This document shows positions 60,101 to 64,000 of a DNA stretch of 64,000 bases, one piece after another. Position 1 is the first letter of the stretch. Each line of letters begins with the position of its first letter. The position numbers and the translations under genes are program-made. The DNA lies in NCBI RefSeq assembly GCF_014649995.1, contig NZ_BMUC01000014.1, forward strand, positions 89,314 to 153,313. The letters are read 5' to 3'. The notes below the pieces were generated by a model that saw only the letters and a program-made list of their open reading frames with translations, was not told the DNA's origin and made no database searches. The DNA comes from Streptomyces griseoflavus (GTDB lineage Bacteria; Actinomycetota; Actinomycetes; Streptomycetales; Streptomycetaceae).

Positions 60101-61022
60101 GCCGGTTCCGTCGCCTACGGCCGAAGAAACCCCCTTGACGACATTGGACGACCGCGAGGCCCGCCCGTACGGGGCACTGACCGCCGCCCAGCTGGAGGTT
60201 CGGCTGGCCAAGGTACTGCGGGCGGCCGCGGCCACCGAGAACGCCGCGGAGGCGCAGACTCGTCAGGCGCGGGAGCTGGCGGCCGCCGCGGAGGAGGAGC
60301 CCAGCGCTGGTCAGCGCACTGCACAGGCTGCGGCCGCCGTCCTCGCGGTGGCCGACCAATACGCCGCCCGCGCCCAGCACGAAGACGGCATCGCGCGCAG
60401 CGCCGCCTCCGCTGCCGCGCAGGCCGAGAGCGTAAAGGACAGGATCGAAGCGGCCTTCGGCCGCAGTCGCATCGCCCTGCGCCTGGCCGGTACCTCGCGC
60501 GCAGAACAGCAGGCCCTACTCGCTCAGTACACGCAGCAACTGACCGAAGCACGCGAAGAGCAACAGCGCGCTGGATGTGCCGTCGCCGATGCCCGCCGAC
60601 AGGCCTGGCAAACGCTGCGCACCTCCCCGTACGCCGAGGCCCTCCGAGCCCACGGCGCGCTCGGCGCTGCGCCCGCTGACCCGGAGGCCATGCGGCAGCG
60701 GTTCGCCGCGATGCAGGCCGACCTGCCCAAGCTGGCCACGCAGATCGACACGGCCCGCGCCGAAGCCGCCCAGCAGGCCTGCCTCGAGGCTGCCGCGCTG
60801 CAGACCAAGGCCCGCAATCTGCGTGGGGTCGCCGAGCAACTCCAAGCCGAGCAGCAGGCGCGCCGGCATAGCAGCACGCAGGACCCCCAGCGGTACATGT
60901 ATGGCGAGGCAGCCCGCGCAATTCTGCAGCAGGAGAGGCGGCACAGCACGCCGCATGCTCAGCATGCCCGCGAACAGCTCCAGCACCAGCGACCGAGCGA
61001 CGGCCTCCGCACCGGCATGTGA
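57102..61022 (+). CDS. MobF-type conjugative relaxase-helicase (TraA/TrwC-like)
   Basis: This 1306-residue protein nicks plasmid DNA at oriT and unwinds it for transfer. The relaxase part has AYDLVADLPKSDSTLWAL (202-219) and the metal-binding triad HLHVH (His287, His289, His291); a nucleophile Tyr is probably near residue 15 (VEYRL). The helicase part starts at about 570 with FTAEQRRVVERLL, Walker A GVPGSGRTS (593-601) and Walker B VLVLDEATM (659-667). Lys of Walker A is replaced by Arg599, so ATP use may be lost or changed. The last 300 residues are Ala/Gln-rich coiled coil. ATG 57102 has GGAGGG 10 nt upstream. It lies 130 nt past the transposon end. Confidence 0.9.
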   Translation: MAWVTGIVDDGQVEYRLTGHAGCYVPAVGEGLVEQARPIADDQIDNGMEAAGDGMLVWVGEGLSEVGQASGTHLDETGKQAARALTKGNHPLTGEQLVRSELRAHPRAKLTGARLVEAVEAAAKVAECEPVDLFIGKPKQAKKWVTLARMVRQKGERHRLQIDSLHRMARAAGLALEDVYDAGQLVEARVHERDRISIRIRAYDLVADLPKSDSTLWALLAERHEKDFRALVHQAKREAFAELEQWIGYGLAGEGGELHRIATGGLLGWSLEHQSARPIDDTPGDPHLHVHIVIVNLARCADGQWRAVANGGMDLHRHAKAFDALFKARVRALTHERFGVVRTRSPRTGAWEIEGIPEPLRDHYSRRAAQVDAIVGADAGREEKLRVSAETRHAKHDTGTIDLRAAWRRRAEGLGHDVDATVAAAAPGPPGPDGPLAVGGSDGPRTPPPERIAAEVFDPQRGLTASDTEFSKAQLLARVADACPLGLEANELETLAERVLAVKGYAQALPLRGSQLMAHTERYTTGDILRAEQTIVDQARARYADGSARLSTDQAESAVAVFEVAAGFSFTAEQRRVVERLLTAGHGVEAVVGVPGSGRTSLMEACRIGWDGIGLTYAGASLSAVAAQDLYDGSGIPSRTVAAWLQRIHDADGLTGIDVLVLDEATMTDARSTAALLTEAARTHTKVIAVGDPQHMRAIGPCGGFAEVHRLVGGETLTVNQHQKDAGERTALEIWRTGAREPALDLPADRDHVHATNSADDARRGVLAAWNQARTRFDDVHGLLENLVVLATCHHDAMLLNAGAQALRREAGELGRAHRYALPGGDHLTLAVGDIVRVRTNDYRPRGGVGPDHRNGCRAAVTDIADDHRVQVTWRHRNDHGATRSDRAWLTPAQVTSGALSLGYAMTIATSRGLTTNTALVYGLGANAYALYPGVTRARIANHVWLPAAAMENTEPRATRLGDPRDETELLERALQASTVLLRQDRTEAMVGDRLRSAPEPVPSPTAEETPLTTLDDREARPYGALTAAQLEVRLAKVLRAAAATENAAEAQTRQARELAAAAEEEPSAGQRTAQAAAAVLAVADQYAARAQHEDGIARSAASAAAQAESVKDRIEAAFGRSRIALRLAGTSRAEQQALLAQYTQQLTEAREEQQRAGCAVADARRQAWQTLRTSPYAEALRAHGALGAAPADPEAMRQRFAAMQADLPKLATQIDTARAEAAQQACLEAAALQTKARNLRGVAEQLQAEQQARRHSSTQDPQRYMYGEAARAILQQERRHSTPHAQHAREQLQHQRPSDGLRTGM

Positions 61023-61299
61023 CCGCGTAGTCGGCTACCGCCGTCTTCCAGCCGGCTGCAGTGCGGACGCACGGCGCAAAGTGTCATGGCGCTGATCGTC
61101 ACGACTTCGGGTGTCGAAGAGCCGAGCTTCGCCGGGACCGACTGCGCAAGCCCAGCTGGTGAGGACGAGGCACTGCGGGTTGTCGGGGATCCGCTTGCTT
61201 CAGAGGCCGTTGTCTCTCCGAGAACGATGGGTGTCTTTCGCCGGTCAGGTGTAGGTGCGGAGAGCTGTGTTGCTCCAGGTCCACAGGGCCATGGCCACG
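61023..61299. other. Gap between relaxase gene and CRISPR array
   Basis: These 277 nt hold no supported gene. A minus-strand frame at 61099-61284 is short, Arg/Pro-rich and lacks a ribosome site. This is the leader-distal side of the array if the array is read on the minus strand, so it is not the expected leader. Confidence 0.55.
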
Positions 61300-63952
61300 G
61301 GGACCATCCCCGCGGGCGCGGGGAGCAGGCCGGCGCGACCGTCAACGTGACGTCGCCGTCGGGACCATCCCCGCGGGCGCGGGGAGCAGGACGACGGCTA
61401 CCTGCGCCTTGGGTTGCAGTCGGGACCATCCCCGCGGGCGCGGGGAGCAGGCATCGGACAGCCATGCAGGGATGCCGCTCGCGGGACCATCCCCGCGGGC
61501 GCGGGGAGCAGGCATCGGACAGCCATGCAGGGATGCCGCTCACGGGACCATCCCCGCGGGCGCGGGGAGCAGGATGCGTAGGTCTCGCAGACGTTGCAGT
61601 CGCAGGGACCATCCCCGCGGGCGCGGGGAGCAGGCATCGGACAGCCATGCAGGGATGCCGCTCGCGGGACCATCCCCGCGGGCGCGGGGAGCAGGCATCG
61701 GACAGCCATGCAGGGATGCCGCTCGCGGGACCATCCCCGCGGGCGCGGGGAGCAGGCGTCGGCAGTCCAACGCGCTCACCACCGCGGGGGACCATCCCCG
61801 CGGGCGCGGGGAGCAGGCAGCCGGTCCCCGAGCCCGACCCGGTGCCCGGGGACCATCCCCGCGGGCGCGGGGAGCAGGAACCGCCAATGTCCGACCTGTC
61901 CCGCAAGCTGGGACCATCCCCGCGGGCGCGGGGAGCAGTCCACGAAGGCCGCCGCCGGCCCCCGCTCCCCGGGACCATCCCCGCGGGCGCGGGGAGCAGG
62001 ACGCGGCGGTCACTCTTCGTCGGCATCGGGGGGGACCATCCCCGCGGGCGCGGGGAGCAGGACGCGGGGCGGACGGACGCGGCCTGGTCGTCGGGACCAT
62101 CCCCGCGGGCGCGGGGAGCAGCCCTCTAAGGGACTGGACGCTGACCCGCACCTGGGACCATCCCCGCGGGCGCGGGGAGCAGCACGGCGGCGACCACAAG
62201 GCCGCCGCGCGGGAGGGACCATCCCCGCGGGCGCGGGGAGCAGTGGATGCCACGGTCAAGCTGGTTCAGGCGGGTGGGACCATCCCCGCGGGCGCGGGGA
62301 GCAGCCACTGCACCCGAAAGGCACCGTCATGTCTCCGGGACCATCCCCGCGGGCGCGGGGAGCAGCGGCGGTCTCGGGGTGGAGCTCCACCCCGGCCGGG
62401 ACCATCCCCGCGGGCGCGGGGAGCAGGCGGGGCCCCGGATGGTGCGGGGCCCCGCGGGGGGACCATCCCCGCGGGCGCGGGGAGCAGCGCGGCGAAGCCC
62501 ACGAACAGATCAGCACCGAGGGACCATCCCCGCGGGCGCGGGGAGCAGGTTCGGGTCACAGTCCATGGCGCACGTGCGCTGGGACCATCCCCGCGGGCGC
62601 GGGGAGCAGCGCCACTGCGGCGCCACGGACGACGTCCGACCGGGACCATCCCCGCGGGCGCGGGGAGCAGGCCGCGGGCGGGCTGCTCGCCGGAGGCGCC
62701 GGGGGACCATCCCCGCGGGCGCGGGGAGCAGACCGCCGTCACCGTCGGCTTCACCGCCAAGCCGGGACCATCCCCGCGGGCGCGGGGAGCAGCCTTCGCG
62801 AGTTCTGCGATGCGCGGCAGCGTCGGGACCATCCCCGCGGGCGCGGGGAGCAGCAGCCGTCCCGGGCGGACGCCCACGATCTGGCGGGACCATCCCCGCG
62901 GGCGCGGGGAGCAGTCGCTGCCACCCTGCACCGAATTGGGCGGGGTGGGACCATCCCCGCGGGCGCGGGGGAGCAGGCCCTCGATGTCCTCGAGGAGGAC
63001 CCCGTCAAGGGACCATCCCCGCGGGCGCGGGGAGCAGTGTGGGTGGGGACGTGTGGGGCGTTGCGGGTGGGGACCATCCCCGCGGGCGCGGGGAGCAGAC
63101 ATAGGCCAGGCCGGGGCCGGGGAGCATGTGGGGACCATCCCCGCGGGCGCGGGGAGCAGTACGGCACGCAGTCCGGGCTGAGCAAGGATCTGGGACCATC
63201 CCCGCGGGCGCGGGGAGCAGTTGGCCGCGCCTTCCGCAACGACCGCGGCCGAGGGACCATCCCCGCGGGCGCGGGGAGCAGCGTTGCCGATGTTCGGTGC
63301 GGTGCCCGGCGTCGGGACCATCCCCGCGGGCGCGGGGAGCAGTCGTTCTTGCTCATGGCCTCGGCCAGGAGGTTGGGACCATCCCCGCGGGCGCGGGGAG
63401 CAGCCGAGAGACGCCGCCACCGCGCCGTCAGCTTCGGGACCATCCCCGCGGGCGCGGGGAGCAGCGGTGGCGGGCGAATGGCGAGGTGGCACGCACGGGA
63501 CCATCCCCGCGGGCGCGGGGAGCAGGGGGCTTGCGACGGTGCAGGACATCGAGCGGGGGGACCATCCCCGCGGGCGCGGGGAGCAGGCCTGCCAGCTGCC
63601 GGTGCAGTCGCGGCGGCGGGGACCATCCCCGCGGGCGCGGGGAGCAGGGGCGCGATGATCACCCCGTGACGCGACGAATGGGACCATCCCCGCGGGCGCG
63701 GGGAGCAGCGGTGGACCGGATCGCCCGCGCCGCGGTCGTCGGGACCATCCCCGCGGGCGCGGGGAGCAGGGCCAGCCGTCACCCGGCACGCAGGCATCGC
63801 CGGGACCATCCCCGCGGGCGCGGGGAGCAGGGCCAGCCGTCACCCGGCACGCAGGCATCGCCGGGACCATCCCCGCGGGCGCGGGGAGCAGCCCCAGTCG
63901 ACCCGCACCGGCCCCTGGCCGGTGGGACCATCCCCGCGGGCGCGGGGAGCAG
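61300..63952 (-). CRISPR. Type I-E-like CRISPR array, 44 repeats and 43 spacers
   Basis: A 29-bp repeat (plus strand GGGACCATCCCCGCGGG, then CGCGGGGAGCAG) recurs every 61 bp, with 32-bp spacers. Read on the minus strand it is CTGCTCCCCGCGCCCGCGG then GGATGGTCCC, closely like E. coli type I-E repeats (GAGTTCCCCGCGCC...GGGGATAAACCG). I therefore infer minus-strand transcription, with the leader to the right. All repeats look identical except number 28 (62947-62976), which has one extra G. Spacers starting at 61451, 61634 and 61695 are the same and the one at 61512 differs by one base. The two spacers after 63770 and 63831 are also the same. No cas gene lies in the window. The repeat stem CCCCGCG/CGCGGGG gives the usual Cas6e hairpin. 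Confidence 0.97.
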
Positions 63953-64000
63953 ACTGGATGACCTGCTGTTTTACTTGGGTCGGTAGCGGTTTTCGAGTAC
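63953..64000 (-). promoter_or_regulatory. Probable start of the CRISPR leader
   Basis: After the last repeat the sequence loses the 61-bp period and turns T-rich (CTGTTTTACTTGGGT and GGTTTTCGAG). No repeat occurs at the expected 63985 position. On the minus strand this is directly upstream of the first repeat, where a type I-E leader and promoter would lie. Only 48 nt are visible. Confidence 0.55.

Noticed and set aside
61086-63986. Long open frames through the CRISPR array on both strands with repeated GTIPAGAGS or CSPRPRGWS
   Set aside because: They are translations of the 61-bp repeat period and change frame at the extra base in repeat 28. They are not genes.
1-64000. tRNA, rRNA and riboswitch genes
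   Set aside because: I looked for cloverleaf-like ends, CCA-type acceptor stems and rRNA core sequences and saw none that I could support by eye.

Overview
The window is very GC-rich, uses GTG/TTG starts freely, and carries gamma-butyrolactone signalling genes, an enediyne polyketide synthase and actinobacterial small families. It is almost certainly Streptomyces or a close relative. Partition genes, two RepL-like genes, a toxin-antitoxin pair, a MobF relaxase and a plasmid-style CRISPR array follow the biosynthetic genes, so the DNA may be a (mega)plasmid or an integrated plasmid segment. The replicon type cannot be proved from this window.

Region 1 (1-29.5 kb) is an enediyne biosynthetic gene cluster, mostly on the minus strand, running off the left edge. 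The core cassette reads DUF1702 (unbL) x2, unbV, unbU, pksE, E10-type thioesterase, flavin reductase, P450 (29462 down to 16181), with many start/stop overlaps. A second minus-strand unit (13937 to 8430) holds a DUF5987-like protein, GMC oxidoreductase, AhpD-like protein, DinB-like protein, prephenate dehydrogenase and a small DUF6059-like protein. The third unit (8203 to 1) holds two ATP-grasp ligases, serine acetyltransferase, a cysteine-synthase homologue, a third ATP-grasp ligase, an adenylation-PCP protein and a separate condensation domain. I infer that it makes and couples an amino-acid-derived side group. The oxidoreductase, flavin reductase and thioesterase set resembles the C-1027 type (nine-membered) enediynes.

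Region 2 (14.2-16.1 kb and 29.5-35.3 kb) is control: a ParB-fold StrR/NovG-like activator, an AraC regulator, an HxlR regulator, an IS701-transposase-like gene, two TetR/ScbR-like receptors, an NAD-dependent epimerase and an AfsA-type butyrolactone synthase. Two similar AT-rich sites, which may be receptor operators, sit in front of the receptor/afsA pair and of the transposase-like gene.

Region 3 (35.5-49 kb) is plasmid maintenance and accessory DNA: an HTH/zinc protein, a DUF6008-like membrane protein, a repeat-rich possible origin, two RepL-like genes, parAB with four copies of a palindrome TATCACG-S-CGTGATA (one inside parB), vapBC, an ABC exporter with its TetR regulator, a small secreted protein and a frameshifted CoiA-like gene.

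Region 4 (49.2-57.0 kb) is a TniA/TniB-type transposon of about 7.8 kb with 39-bp terminal inverted repeats (30/39 identical). It carries a pentapeptide-repeat membrane protein, a serine resolvase and a decayed second resolvase. Its tniB and the following gene are frameshifted. Region 5 (57.1-64 kb) is a TraA/TrwC-like relaxase-helicase followed by a 44-repeat type I-E-like CRISPR array with duplicated spacers at both ends. No cas genes are in the window.
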